Numbered from the stretch's first letter, positions 1 through 9,432 are shown. The stretch: 64,000 nt of DNA from Marinibacterium profundimaris (GCF_002210095.1 NZ_AQQR01000013.1:1-64000), one strand, 5' to 3'. The notes: a model not told the origin generated them from the letters alone. Program-made: numbers and translations.

Positions 1-51
1 GCCAGACCTAGTAAAAAGCCAAATCTCTCATAAACGATCGTAATCTAATAC

Positions 52-88
52 AAACACCCGCCGCGCAGAAAAAGCGCGGCGGGTGTTT
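52..88. terminator. Strong bidirectional terminator-like hairpin
   Basis: A 15-bp perfect stem (52-66 pairing with 74-88) closes a 7-nt A-rich loop. It is followed by T residues on the + strand and preceded by A residues, so it could terminate in either direction. The gene it serves lies to the left of the window or was lost when the neighbouring IS remnant inserted. The remaining sequence of 1-174 shows no recognisable gene. Confidence 0.75.
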
Positions 89-174
89 TGCGTTTGGAGC
101 AGCAAGACCTGACGCCACTCGCAGATTCCCGACGCAGGACACCAAGACCGGTGGAAAGTGAAGCGTGCCTGCTC

Positions 175-443
175 TGCCCCCTGAAAACCGGACCGTTTGA
201 AGCTGGAGTTTTCGGCTAATCTTTCCTGGCTGGGAGAGGAGGAGAAATGCATGAAAGCGTCGAAGTTCACGGACGCCCGCGAAAAGCTGGAGAATTGGCG
301 TCGACACTACAACGAGGACCGACCCCACAGCGCGATCGGATACAACGTTCCGATTGCAATGCATTATCCCGATGGCGTCACCGGCCCGTCATCGTGAGAC
401 AGCCGGCAAAATCCAACTTCCGGCGGTCCAAGGTTGGGGAGCA
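175..443 (+). mobile_element. Internally deleted IS3-family element (about 269 bp)
   Basis: The left end (175 onward) and right end (up to 443) are imperfect inverted repeats of about 35 bp with TG...CA tips. The same left end occurs at 50758 in this window. Between the ends lies only a short fused reading frame (251-397), so almost all of the transposase is gone while both termini survive. No convincing target duplication is visible: the flanks are GCTC and GTGC. The copy could in principle be moved in trans by a full-length relative. Family assignment rests on the OrfA start and OrfB end sequences. Confidence 0.75.
251..397 (+). pseudogene. IS3 transposase orfA-orfB deletion fusion
   Basis: A 48-codon frame begins with the seven N-terminal residues of IS3/IS511-type OrfA (MKASKFT, also seen at 50835). 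It then switches in frame to the C-terminal tail of OrfB (EKLENWRRHYNEDRPHSAIG, followed by a Pro-Asp-Gly-Val-Thr ending). Everything between, including the helix-turn-helix and the DDE catalytic core, is deleted, so the product cannot transpose. The match to OrfB is to its well-conserved last 40 residues. The fusion being in frame is probably chance. Confidence 0.75.
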
Positions 444-535
444 GTGCACAAACCCGCGAACTCTCCGGAAATCCGGAGGAGCGTCGGGTCTCAGGGCAGA
501 CCCTGAAGTTGATCCAACGGATGACGGACAGCGTG

Positions 536-1420
536 TCAGGTCTGGGCGAGGACCCATGACCGGAATGCCTGAACCCGCGGCAGGTCTGTCTTGTCCCACG
601 GGGTAAGGAGGTAATAACCGCCGGGACTGCCGACGCGCACCGGGAAGGGTGCAATGAGGCTGCCGTTGGCGATGTCATCCGCGGCCAAGTAGCTGGGCAG
701 TAGCCCTATCCCCAGCCCTGATTTGGCGGCTTGCAAGACCATGTAGAAGTGCTCCAGCCGCAAACCGAAGGATAGCCCTTCGGCACTGGCACCCACTGCT
801 TGCAGCCAGTGGTTCCAAGTGCCTGAGCGCGAAGAATGGACGATCAGACTGTGCCGCCGAAGCTGATCGTAGTCAGTCAATGGATAGGGGCCGTCCATTA
901 TGCGTGGGCTGCAAACCACCTGCAGTTCCTCTGACATCAGCGGCTCGGCCCTCGCGCCCTCCCAGACGCCATAGCCGAACCGGATCGCCACATCGATCCG
1001 TTCCTCGGTGAAGTCGAGCTTTCCATCACTGCTGGAGATTTCGACGGACAGCTCGGGTTGCAACTGGAGAAAGGCGTTGAGCCTGGGCAACAGCCACTTG
1101 GTGCCGAATGTCGGCAGCATTGCGATGCTAAGCGTACCCCGGCCCGCCTTGGTGTCGACCAGTTCGCGCGAGGCGATCTCGAGGATGTCCATCGCCTTGG
1201 AGATCTTTTCGGAATAGTAGATCCCACTTTCCGTCAGCGTGATCTGGCGACCTACTCTGGTGAAAAGCTGCAACTCAAGGTGCTCTTCCAGCCCCTTGAT
1301 CATCCGGCTCACCGCACTCTGCGTGACGTTGAGTTCCTCGGCTGCCCTGGTGAAGCTGCCTTGCTTGGATACCGCCTCGAATGTGCGAAGGGCGTTCAGC
1401 GAAGGGAGGGCGCGGCTCAT
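536..1420 (-). CDS. LysR-family regulator (GcvA-like)
   Basis: A 294-residue regulator. An N-terminal winged helix-turn-helix (roughly residues 5-64, with SFTRAAEELNVTQSAVSRMI) precedes a LysR effector-binding domain of normal length. An in-frame ATG three codons upstream (1429) is an alternative start; the one chosen gives the usual MSRALPSLNALRTFEA opening of this family and leaves a GGA-type ribosome site about 9 nt upstream. It is divergent from the catabolic run starting at 1542, with about 120 bp between them. By LysR convention it probably controls that run, but no operator is proven and the ligand is unknown. Confidence 0.9.
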   Translation of the reverse strand: MSRALPSLNALRTFEAVSKQGSFTRAAEELNVTQSAVSRMIKGLEEHLELQLFTRVGRQITLTESGIYYSEKISKAMDILEIASRELVDTKAGRGTLSIAMLPTFGTKWLLPRLNAFLQLQPELSVEISSSDGKLDFTEERIDVAIRFGYGVWEGARAEPLMSEELQVVCSPRIMDGPYPLTDYDQLRRHSLIVHSSRSGTWNHWLQAVGASAEGLSFGLRLEHFYMVLQAAKSGLGIGLLPSYLAADDIANGSLIAPFPVRVGSPGGYYLLTPWDKTDLPRVQAFRSWVLAQT

Positions 1421-1541
1421 CAGGTGCATTCCAAAAACTCATTCAAACCGTAGAATTTCGCAGGTTGAGCTGCAGGTCAATTCCATCCGAAGATTTCGGT
1501 AACACAAACACCGCCCCCTGTGGGATGAGCCGGATCGAGCC

Positions 1542-2720
1542 TTGAAACTAAGCAAGATCACATATGACCTTACCGCCGCGACCATGGGCATTCATGAACT
1601 GGAGCGCCAGAGAAACGACGGCAACAGCCTGCTGGACAATGAGGGGCTGGTCCCGATCTACACCGGCGGTGACCTCGTAACACCTCGCCGGTATGACGAC
1701 TGGGACGCCGCCCGGCGCGACCTCGATCGGCTTGAAGCCGGTCTGGCAGGGCTCGCCCCCGGCGAGCGGCGTACATTCCTTGAAGGAATGATCCGCTCGC
1801 TCAAGCTGGCCATCCGTCTTTTCTCCGGCGGCAGCCCGACCTACGAACAGAAGGTCATCGGTCTGGTCGGCGCCACGCGCGGCCACGAGGATGCGGGCAT
1901 GATCGAAGCCAGCCGCGACCGGATCGACCGGCTGCTGACGCGGATGGGCTTCTGCCGCGGAAAGCTGAGCGACAGGGTCCGATCCTGGGAAGAGCAGCGC
2001 GCCATTCCCGAGCACAGGCTGGATGCCGCCATTGCCGAGCTCATGCGGGAAGCCAAGCAGCGAACCGCGCAGATGATTTTCGACACCGGCGATTTTGAAA
2101 TGGTTATCCGTCCGGTGCGCGACGTGCCTTACCCCGCACGCTGCGGCTTTGCCGAACGCCGCGTGGATCTGAACGTGGACATGCTGTTCTCGCGCGCGGC
2201 GCTCAAGCACATCATCTGTCACAACATCTTCCCGGGCCACGCAACCCAGGTCCTTTACGCCCATGCCGAGGTCGCGGCCGGCCGCTCCACCTATGACGCG
2301 CTGCTGGTTTCGGCCAACGCCGTCACCGGCTGCGTCCAGGAGGGGATCGGAGATCAGGGCATCTACCTGATCGACTGGATGGAAGACGAGGATGACGAAC
2401 TTGCCGCAGAGTTGCGCAACCTGCGGTCGGCCGCCCAGACCAGCGCGACCTGGGCCTACATGGCAGAGGGCCAGCCGGCAGAGCAGACGATGAACTACCT
2501 GCGGGAAACGGCGCTGGGGCAAGAGGCCTGGGCACGCGGGCGCCTGCGCTCGGCGGCGCATCCCTTCAAGGGGCCCTTCGCTGCGTCGTTCTGGGCCGGA
2601 AACGAGGCCGTGCGCCGCGTGCGAGAGCGTGTCTCCAATGCGAACCGTCCCGAATTTCTACGTTTCCTGTTCGGGCGCGCGCACTCTCCGCAGAGCCTTG
2701 AGATGTTTTCTACGAACTAA
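1542..2720 (+). CDS. DUF885-like putative hydrolase, short form
   Basis: A 392-residue protein whose central segment CHNIFPGHATQ (about residue 226) resembles the HExxPGHH metal site of DUF885 proteins, but with Asn in place of the catalytic Glu and Ala in place of the last His. A later EGIGDQGI resembles the family's EGW segment. DUF885 proteins are usually 500-600 residues, so about 150 N-terminal residues appear to be missing. The start is TTG; an in-frame stop lies at 1500, so no ATG is available upstream, and the only in-frame ATG nearby is 14 codons inside. It heads a run with two dehydrogenases and a second DUF885 gene. It may be a non-hydrolytic derivative or have a different active site. 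Confidence 0.55.
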   Translation: MKLSKITYDLTAATMGIHELERQRNDGNSLLDNEGLVPIYTGGDLVTPRRYDDWDAARRDLDRLEAGLAGLAPGERRTFLEGMIRSLKLAIRLFSGGSPTYEQKVIGLVGATRGHEDAGMIEASRDRIDRLLTRMGFCRGKLSDRVRSWEEQRAIPEHRLDAAIAELMREAKQRTAQMIFDTGDFEMVIRPVRDVPYPARCGFAERRVDLNVDMLFSRAALKHIICHNIFPGHATQVLYAHAEVAAGRSTYDALLVSANAVTGCVQEGIGDQGIYLIDWMEDEDDELAAELRNLRSAAQTSATWAYMAEGQPAEQTMNYLRETALGQEAWARGRLRSAAHPFKGPFAASFWAGNEAVRRVRERVSNANRPEFLRFLFGRAHSPQSLEMFSTN

Positions 2721-2734
2721 CCCCCGGAGTACAC

Positions 2735-3817
2735 ATGAAGATCACGATCGTTGGCGCCGGCGCCATTGGCGGGCTTGCCGGTGCATTCATGACGCGTGCC
2801 GGTCACGATGTTGTCCTGACGGACCGCTGGACCGAACATGTCGACGCCATGGCCGCGGACGGGCTGTTCATCGACGGGGTACGGGGCGAGATGAAGATCC
2901 CCGTGACGGCGGTGCATCCCGCCGCTCTCGAAGGGCCGCTGGACATGGTTCTGATCGCGACCAAGTCGCAACACTCCGTCGAGGCCGTAGAGGGGCTGGT
3001 CCCTCTGATGACGGCGGAGACCGGCGTGGTCTCCTTCCAGAACGGATTCAATGAACCGGACCTCGTGGCGGCGCTGGATGCGGCCGGCCTGCCGGGAAAG
3101 AAGATGGTGATCGGCGCGATCCCCAATTACGGCGGGGCACTGGTTGATCCGGGCTATATCGAGTTCGTCCACGAAGGGCCGATCCAGCTGGGAGAGATGG
3201 ATGGCGCGGAAACGCCACGCCTCGCAGAATTGGCCAGCGCGCTGTCGGCCCTGACCGAGGTGCAGCTGTCAGATCATATCTGGGGGCAGATCTGGGCCAA
3301 GGAAGTCTATGCCAGCCAGGTGGTGTTTTCCGCGCTGGTGGATGACCGCATCCGCAACACGCTGGGCGTGGAACGCTATGCCCGCATTTCCGGCGCCATC
3401 GTGAAAGAAGCGCTTGAGATCGCCGACGCCAACGGGATCGACGTGCAGGCCTTCGATTTCTTCGATCCCGCGAACTACCGGGTGAAGACGGCCGCGGACA
3501 CGCGCAAGCTGCTGGACAACGTGAACCACGCGATCTGGCTTCTGAAGAAGGACCAGGAAACCAAGCCCGACCACCAGTTCAAGAAGCAGGGCTCGGGCAT
3601 CTGGTGGGACATCGTCTATCGCAAGCGCCCTTCGGAAACGCGGTCTTCCAGCGGCAAGCTGATCGATTACGGCAAGGCCGTCGGCGCAGACACCCGCCTG
3701 AACGCGAAGCTGTTCGAGATGATCTACGAGATCGAGGACGGCACCCGCGAGCTGGGCTTTCACAATTACGACGAGCTGGAGGCCTACGTGGCCGCTTGCG
3801 GAAAGGAACTGCCATGA
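2735..3817 (+). CDS. Ketopantoate reductase (ApbA/PanE)-like dehydrogenase
   Basis: A 360-residue NAD(P)-dependent dehydrogenase. It has an N-terminal Rossmann glycine motif (VGAGAIGGLAGAF) and a C-terminal helical domain with the expected Lys in WAKEVYAS. The Asn that usually follows this Lys four residues later in true PanE enzymes is Ala here, and the protein is longer than PanE (about 300). This suggests a different substrate from ketopantoate, for example an opine-like or 2-oxo/2-hydroxy acid compound. It lies 14 bp after the preceding gene and overlaps the next by ATGA. The substrate assignment is inference from context. Confidence 0.85.
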   Translation: MKITIVGAGAIGGLAGAFMTRAGHDVVLTDRWTEHVDAMAADGLFIDGVRGEMKIPVTAVHPAALEGPLDMVLIATKSQHSVEAVEGLVPLMTAETGVVSFQNGFNEPDLVAALDAAGLPGKKMVIGAIPNYGGALVDPGYIEFVHEGPIQLGEMDGAETPRLAELASALSALTEVQLSDHIWGQIWAKEVYASQVVFSALVDDRIRNTLGVERYARISGAIVKEALEIADANGIDVQAFDFFDPANYRVKTAADTRKLLDNVNHAIWLLKKDQETKPDHQFKKQGSGIWWDIVYRKRPSETRSSSGKLIDYGKAVGADTRLNAKLFEMIYEIEDGTRELGFHNYDELEAYVAACGKELP

Positions 3818-4923
3818 GCGGCACGAAACTCGGGGTCGGCGTGATCGGCACCCATGCCTGGGCCAACAAGGCCCATCTGCCGGGCTATGTCGCCCACGAA
3901 AACGTGGACCTGGTTGCAGTCTGCGACGTGGAAGAAGACCGCGCACGTGCGGCGGCCGAGGCCTTCGGCGCGCGCAAGGTCTATACCAGCGCGGAGGAGA
4001 TGATCGCCGACCCCGAGGTGCAGATGGTCGATGTCTGCACGCCGACCCACACCCATCTGCCCCTGAGCCTCGCCGCGATCGAGGCGGGCAAGCATGTCCT
4101 GTCGGAAAAGCCGCTGCACACGGAGGCCGGGCCGGCCTTCGACGCCGCCGCCAGGGCCGATGCCGCCGGTGTGCGCACCAAGCTCGGCTTCACCTTCCGC
4201 TACTCGCCCGCCATCCGCCAGCTCAGGGAATGGATCGAAGACGGCACACTCGGCGAGATCTACCACATCAACGGGTTCGAGCAGAACTCGCAGTGGCTGG
4301 ATCCGGATGTCCCTCTGCGGCAGGTGCCCCCGGGCGCCGACCGTGACTCGCTGATCCCTGCCTCCATCGTGGGTTACGGATCGCACCTGATCGACCTGAT
4401 GCGCTGGCTGGGCGGAGAGTTTTCCGCTGTGACCTCTTCCATGCGCAACTTCGTGCCCGAACGGGTGGTCCGCGGAGAGGACGGCCGCCAGAAGATCATG
4501 ATCGACGACGGAACCGTGGCGCTCGTGGAATATGCCGCCGGCATGATCGGCACGATCCAGACCAGCTATGTCACCGTGGGGAATTACCCGGGGGTCGAGA
4601 TCCGGGTCTATGGCTCGAAGGGCGCGGCCATCGCGCGGCTGATCTCGGAGTTCGACGTGGCCGAGACGCTGATGTATGCGAAACCTGATGCCGTGGAATT
4701 CGTGCCCTTCGAACTGACCGAAGCGGCGCTGCCGCCCGGCACCACGCTCGCCACGCCCTGGCCCGAACTGTATTATCGCAACCTCGTGCGCCATTTCGTG
4801 GACGAGATCGTTGAAGGGCGGCCGCAGGAATGCACGTTCTACGACGGGGCGAAAAGCCAGGAGATCGTGGATGCCGTGATCCTCGCCCATCGCGAACGCC
4901 GCTGGGTGAGCCTGGGGGCGTGA
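3814..4923 (+). CDS. Gfo/Idh/MocA-family oxidoreductase
   Basis: A 369-residue protein with an N-terminal NAD-binding domain (GVIGTHAWANKAHLPGY near residue 10) and the family's EKPL motif with its catalytic Lys (LSEKPLHT, about residue 95), followed by the C-terminal beta-sheet domain. The start ATG overlaps the upstream stop (ATGA), and its own stop overlaps the next gene by one base (TGATG), so translation is probably coupled. Members oxidise or reduce sugars, inositols and related alcohols. The substrate here is unknown. Confidence 0.88.
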   Translation: MSGTKLGVGVIGTHAWANKAHLPGYVAHENVDLVAVCDVEEDRARAAAEAFGARKVYTSAEEMIADPEVQMVDVCTPTHTHLPLSLAAIEAGKHVLSEKPLHTEAGPAFDAAARADAAGVRTKLGFTFRYSPAIRQLREWIEDGTLGEIYHINGFEQNSQWLDPDVPLRQVPPGADRDSLIPASIVGYGSHLIDLMRWLGGEFSAVTSSMRNFVPERVVRGEDGRQKIMIDDGTVALVEYAAGMIGTIQTSYVTVGNYPGVEIRVYGSKGAAIARLISEFDVAETLMYAKPDAVEFVPFELTEAALPPGTTLATPWPELYYRNLVRHFVDEIVEGRPQECTFYDGAKSQEIVDAVILAHRERRWVSLGA

Positions 4924-6512
4924 TGGACCTGGTCGACGCATACCTCAAGCACCGCTTCAAATGGCGCCCGGTGGATGCCACCTTCATGGGCGACACCGGT
5001 CATGACCATCGGCTGCCCCCGGTCGGGCCCGGCTGCATCGAGACCGAGCTGCAGGAAACCGGCATCCTGCTTGGCTGGGCCGAGGACGACGATGCAGCCC
5101 ATCCGCATGACCGGCGCATGATCCTGTCCGAGCTGCGCATGGAACAGGCACGCCTGCGCACCCGGCCCCGTCAGCTCAATCCCGCCTGGTACACGGGCGA
5201 GGCGGCGTTTGCCGTCATCTCCCTGCTGCTGCCGCAATCCGCGCCGTGGCGCAGCGCGGCGATTGCGGCCCGCATCGCCGGCATCCCGGACTTCCTCGCC
5301 GCCGGTCGGAACCAGATCGGCGAGACGCCCGTGCCCTCCGGATGGGTCGGGCGCGCGCGCGCAGAGGCGCAGGCCATGGCGCTTTTCCTGCGCGAGGACA
5401 TGGCTCTGCACGAGGCCTGGCAACCGGACTGGGCGGCGAACAACGAAGCGGCAGCGGCGGCATTCGATGGTTTCGCGAACGCGCTCGACACTCTGCCCGA
5501 TGCCGATCCCGCCTGCGGCGCAAAGCACCTGGAACTGGTGTTCCGCGAGGAACATGCGCTGAAACTCAGTCCACAGGACGCCGTGGCACAAGCCGAGGCC
5601 GCCTTTGCCCGCTGCACCGAAGAGCTGGAGCAGATGGCGAACAGGATTGATCCGGACCGCAGCTGGCAGGAGCAGATCGCCGCGCTGTCCAGGATCGGAC
5701 CGCAGCGGCCGGACGAAGTAACGGACAGCTATATTCACTGGGACGCCGCCGCGCGCGAAGCCGCCGAAACCCACGGGCTCGTCACACCGGAGCAGAGCTA
5801 TGGTCTCGAATATCGTCCGCTCTGGCCTTGCTTTGCCCGTATCGCCGGCCCGCTCTACTTCCTCTTTTATCGATCGCCTCCCGGCCTGAACCCGGGCCTG
5901 GGCAGCGTGTACTGGGTGATGCCTGGCGCGTCGGGCGACCTGTCGGCGCACAACACTGCGATGGTCAAGGCGATCCACGCGGTCCACCACGGTTCGGTCG
6001 GACATCATACGCAGAACGCCCGCGCCCGCGCGAGCGCCTCCCGGCTCGGCCGGATTGCCGCAACAGATTGCGCGATGGGGCTGGCGATGCCGGCCGCGCT
6101 GACCCTGGTCGAAGGCTGGGCCTGCCACGTGGAGGATTTGCTCATGGAGGCCGAAGGGTTCTACTCCCCGGCCGAGCTCTTGCTGCTGAAATCCTTCGAA
6201 AGACGCAACGCCGCCTCTGTGCTGGTGGATGTGAACCTGCACTGCGGAACCTGGACCCAGGCCGAAGCCGAGAGGTTCTATGCCGAGGAAGCGGGGTTTG
6301 CCCCGGCTCGCGTGCATTCGGAGGTCGTGCGCAATTCCATCTTCCCTGGCTCGCGTGCGACCTACTGGCTGGGCGTCGAAGGCATAAGGGCATTGCGTCG
6401 ACGGTGGTCGGGCAGCACGCGCGATTTCCATGACAGCCTCCTCGCACATGGTCACGTGCCGTTGGCCTTCGTCGAAGACTCGATGCGCCTGGCCGGGAGG
6501 CTCGATGCATGA
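4923..6512 (+). CDS. DUF885 family protein (putative metallopeptidase-like)
   Basis: A 529-residue protein with the DUF885 architecture. The putative metal site reads VHHGSVGHHTQ (about residue 355) where family members usually have HExxPGHH, so the Glu is replaced by His. The downstream LVEGWACHVEDLLMEAEG and the C-terminal VDVNLHCGTWTQAEAE and FPGSRATYWLG segments match the family well. It starts at the ATG that shares one base with the previous stop. Unlike the short relative at 1542 it is near full length. The presence of two members, neither with a canonical motif, in one transcription unit suggests a pair acting on one imported compound. This is inference. Confidence 0.75.
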   Translation: MDLVDAYLKHRFKWRPVDATFMGDTGHDHRLPPVGPGCIETELQETGILLGWAEDDDAAHPHDRRMILSELRMEQARLRTRPRQLNPAWYTGEAAFAVISLLLPQSAPWRSAAIAARIAGIPDFLAAGRNQIGETPVPSGWVGRARAEAQAMALFLREDMALHEAWQPDWAANNEAAAAAFDGFANALDTLPDADPACGAKHLELVFREEHALKLSPQDAVAQAEAAFARCTEELEQMANRIDPDRSWQEQIAALSRIGPQRPDEVTDSYIHWDAAAREAAETHGLVTPEQSYGLEYRPLWPCFARIAGPLYFLFYRSPPGLNPGLGSVYWVMPGASGDLSAHNTAMVKAIHAVHHGSVGHHTQNARARASASRLGRIAATDCAMGLAMPAALTLVEGWACHVEDLLMEAEGFYSPAELLLLKSFERRNAASVLVDVNLHCGTWTQAEAERFYAEEAGFAPARVHSEVVRNSIFPGSRATYWLGVEGIRALRRRWSGSTRDFHDSLLAHGHVPLAFVEDSMRLAGRLDA

Positions 6513-6827
6513 GTTTTTCGATGACCTACGCCTGGCGCGGTTTCAGACCCACCAAGCCTGTGCGCTGTCTGGCGCGGAGTGGTTCGGGCGCCCTGAACCA
6601 TCAAGACAACCGGGCCGCCTTTCTCTGGATGTCTATTTTGCAAGCAGAACGACGCGCGCAAATGCAGGTCGTGGAGGCCGCTATACACAATACGCTGCAC
6701 GCGCTGCGCGCACCGCATCCGATAACGGGGCGAAACCCCGTGCACCACGCACCCATGAGTTTATCGCAAGGTAAATCCAAGAATTTGTTGCGTTGTCCAA
6801 CAAGTCGCCCCCTCTAGCCTGAGCCCC
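6513..6827 (+). other. Intergenic spacer, likely promoter region
   Basis: 315 bp between the DUF885 gene and the hydroxyacid dehydrogenase. Short open frames exist, but none resembles a protein family or has a convincing ribosome site. The gap suggests that the dehydrogenase and ABC importer have their own promoter. A short inverted repeat, TTGCGTTGTCCAACAA, lies at 6786-6801 just before the gene and could be an operator; nothing proves it. Confidence 0.4.
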
Positions 6828-7757
6828 ATGATGGAAAAGATCCGAATATTCATAGCGTCCAAGGGAAACCCGAAAGCCCTTGCCAAGGGCTTTCGGGACC
6901 AGTTCCCACATGCCGAGATCTTCACCGATCCGGCAGAGTTCGACGGGGCACCAATCCCGTACATCGTGGCCGGCAAACCGGACCCGGGTGTGCTGGCCGC
7001 CGTTCCCGGAGCCAAGCTCGTTCTTAGCCTGAACGCCGGGATCGAACATCTTGTGTCACCCGGCGAAGTCCCGAAGGAAGTGCCGATCGTGCGGCTGGTC
7101 GACCCGGCAATGACCGAGGGCATGTCCGATTGGGTTCTGGCGGTGGTGCTGGAATGGCACCGCAACCTTGCCATCTATCGCAGCGATGAATGCTGGACCC
7201 GTCGCGAGGAACGGCTTTCGCGTGACCGCGTCGTGACAGTGCTCGGGGCTGGAGCTCTGGGCGGGCGCGTGGCGCGCCTGCTGGGCACGATCGGCTTTCA
7301 GACGCGGGTATGGAGCCGGTCCGGGCGCAAGGTCGAAGGCGCTGTGGCCTTTGCTGGGCCCGACGGGCTGGTGGATGCGACCACCGGCGCCGATGCGGTG
7401 GTCAATCTTCTGCCCATGACGCCGGAGACAGAAGGCGTAATGAACGCGGCCCTGTTCGCGCGGATGGCCCCGGGTGGGTTCATCGCCAGCGCTGGACGCG
7501 GTGCGCACCTGGTGGACCAGGACCTGATCGACGCCCTGGACTCGGGCCAGTTGAGCGGTGCAGCGCTTGACGTGTTCCGCATCGAACCACTGCCGGAAAC
7601 CGATCCACTCTGGCAGCACCCCAAAGTGCTCGTGACGCCCCACGTGGCCGCACCGACCCAGCCGGGATCGGCGGTTCGGATCATGGCGGAAAGCATCCGC
7701 TGTCACCTGTCTGGTGGGATGCCAGTCGATCTCGTCGACCGCACCCGCGGTTATTGA
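6828..7757 (+). CDS. D-2-hydroxyacid dehydrogenase, GhrA-like
   Basis: A 309-residue enzyme of the glyoxylate/hydroxypyruvate reductase A group. It has a nucleotide-binding motif VLGAGALGGRVARLL (about 135-150), the catalytic Arg in SAGRGAHLVDQ, the Glu in FRIEPLPETDPLW and the catalytic His in TPHVAAPT near the C terminus. These are the residues expected for reduction of 2-oxo acids or oxidation of D-2-hydroxy acids with NAD(P)H. Two consecutive ATG codons are possible starts. It lies 61 bp before the substrate-binding protein gene, suggesting that the imported compound yields a 2-oxo or 2-hydroxy acid. Confidence 0.9.
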   Translation: MMEKIRIFIASKGNPKALAKGFRDQFPHAEIFTDPAEFDGAPIPYIVAGKPDPGVLAAVPGAKLVLSLNAGIEHLVSPGEVPKEVPIVRLVDPAMTEGMSDWVLAVVLEWHRNLAIYRSDECWTRREERLSRDRVVTVLGAGALGGRVARLLGTIGFQTRVWSRSGRKVEGAVAFAGPDGLVDATTGADAVVNLLPMTPETEGVMNAALFARMAPGGFIASAGRGAHLVDQDLIDALDSGQLSGAALDVFRIEPLPETDPLWQHPKVLVTPHVAAPTQPGSAVRIMAESIRCHLSGGMPVDLVDRTRGY

Positions 7758-7818
7758 GCGCGCGCCGCTTCAGGCGCAGCAACCAGCGATAACAACGTCA
7801 ACAAAAGGAAACAGGGAA

Positions 7819-9387
7819 ATGAACATGAGATTGCCAACCCTTGTCGCGGCTCTTCTGGCGTTGCCGGCTGCCGCCGCAATGGCGGAGACCACGCTTGTCA
7901 TGCCGCAGCAGGACGAACCGCGCACACTCAGCCCGGCCCCGTCTTCGGATACAGGCGGCCACGGACCGACCTCGAACATCTACAGCCACCTGGTGGTAAT
8001 GGACTGGGGTATCGTGGAGGGCGTCGCCGCATATGGCGACCTGGCCGAAAGCTGGGACGTCTCGGACGATGGCCTGACCTACACGTTCCACCTGCACCCG
8101 GATGCCAAATGGCATGACGGCGAACCGGTAACCTCGGAAGACGTCAAGTTCACCTATGACCGCATCATGGAGAAGGGTTACACGTTCTCCTCCTTCCTGC
8201 GCGACGTGGACAGCATCGAAACGCCGGACGACCAGACCGTCGTCATCACCCTGACAAAGCCCAACATGGCCTTCCTGCCGATGATGGCGCAGGGCGCGCA
8301 ATGGACCGGCAAGATCTACCCGGAGCATCTGTGGGCCGACGAGGACGGTTTTGACACCGGTCCCTACGTGAACGAGCCGGTCGGCAGCGGCCCCTACAAG
8401 TTCGTCCGGTGGGACAAGGGCAGTGCTGTTGTGCTGGAGGCGAACGAGGATTACTTTCGCGGTCCCCCGGAGGTCGACACGCTGATCTTCCGCACCATCC
8501 CGGACGCAAATGTTGCACGAGCCGAGTTCGAAGCAGGCCAGTTCCCCTATCTCCCGTTCAACTATGCCCCACCCTGGGCCGAGGCACCGATCTTCGAGGA
8601 GGCCCCCGAGATCAACGTTGTGTACACGCCCTCGCATTTCAGCCGAGACCTGCAGCTGAACCTCAACCACGAGGCGCTCGGCAATCCCAAAGTGCGCGAG
8701 GCGATAGCCTACGCGATGGACCGTGAGGCGATGAACCGGATTGCCTTCAACAACTCCTGGACCCCCGGGTACTATGCTGGTGTCAGCAGCCAGCAGAAGT
8801 GGATCAACGAAGAGGCCCGCTTCCCCGAGCACGACAAGGAAAAGGCCGAGGCACTTCTGGACGAGGCCGGCTTCCCGCGCGGCGAGGACGGGTGGCGCTT
8901 CAAGGTAAGCGTGACCGGGCCGAACATCTCGGATTGCTCGGCCATCACCGAGATCCTCGTGCGCCAGCTGCGCGACGTGGGGATCGAGGCCGAACTGGCG
9001 CGCTTCGACCAGTCGACCTGGTTCAGCCGCATCCAGGAGAAGCAGTTCGACATCTCCTGCTACTTCGGCCGTTACGGTCCCGATCCGGATGCCTACCGCG
9101 AGCATTTCTCGACCGATGGCGCGCGCAACTTCATGAGCTATTCCGACCCGGAGCTTGACGAGCTGGCCGCCGAGGCCAACACGATCACCGACGAGGAAAA
9201 GCGCAAGGAGATGTACGGTCGCATCCAGGAGATAATCGTCCGCGACATGCCCTACATCAACGTGTTCGAGGAACAGAAGATGAGCCTCGTGCGTCCGGGC
9301 TGGACCGGGTTCGCCGTGATGCCCGACGGGTTCAACACCTCGATCAGCTGGTTCGGCACCTACGCGGTCAAGCCGCCGGCCGAATGA
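7819..9387 (+). CDS. ABC importer substrate-binding protein, family 5
   Basis: A 522-residue periplasmic binding protein of the DppA/OppA family with a Sec signal peptide (about residues 1-23, ending AAAMAE). The chosen ATG is preceded by an A/G-rich ribosome site (GGAAACAGGGAA). Family segments include YTFHLHPDAKWHDGEPVTSEDVKFT and a C-terminal CYFGRYGPDPDAY segment. Such proteins capture peptides, opines, nickel chelates or glycosides. Context with several oxidoreductases favours an opine-like or modified amino acid ligand over ordinary peptides, but this is inference. Confidence 0.9.
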   Translation: MNMRLPTLVAALLALPAAAAMAETTLVMPQQDEPRTLSPAPSSDTGGHGPTSNIYSHLVVMDWGIVEGVAAYGDLAESWDVSDDGLTYTFHLHPDAKWHDGEPVTSEDVKFTYDRIMEKGYTFSSFLRDVDSIETPDDQTVVITLTKPNMAFLPMMAQGAQWTGKIYPEHLWADEDGFDTGPYVNEPVGSGPYKFVRWDKGSAVVLEANEDYFRGPPEVDTLIFRTIPDANVARAEFEAGQFPYLPFNYAPPWAEAPIFEEAPEINVVYTPSHFSRDLQLNLNHEALGNPKVREAIAYAMDREAMNRIAFNNSWTPGYYAGVSSQQKWINEEARFPEHDKEKAEALLDEAGFPRGEDGWRFKVSVTGPNISDCSAITEILVRQLRDVGIEAELARFDQSTWFSRIQEKQFDISCYFGRYGPDPDAYREHFSTDGARNFMSYSDPELDELAAEANTITDEEKRKEMYGRIQEIIVRDMPYINVFEEQKMSLVRPGWTGFAVMPDGFNTSISWFGTYAVKPPAE

Positions 9388-9432
9388 ACTGACATTCTTG
9401 TCGACTGAAAGCAAAGAACAGGGCGATCGCGC

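Noticed and set aside
6506-6774. Small open frame after the DUF885 gene
   Set aside because: It overlaps the upstream stop, has irregular codon use, no family match and no ribosome site; treated as spacer.
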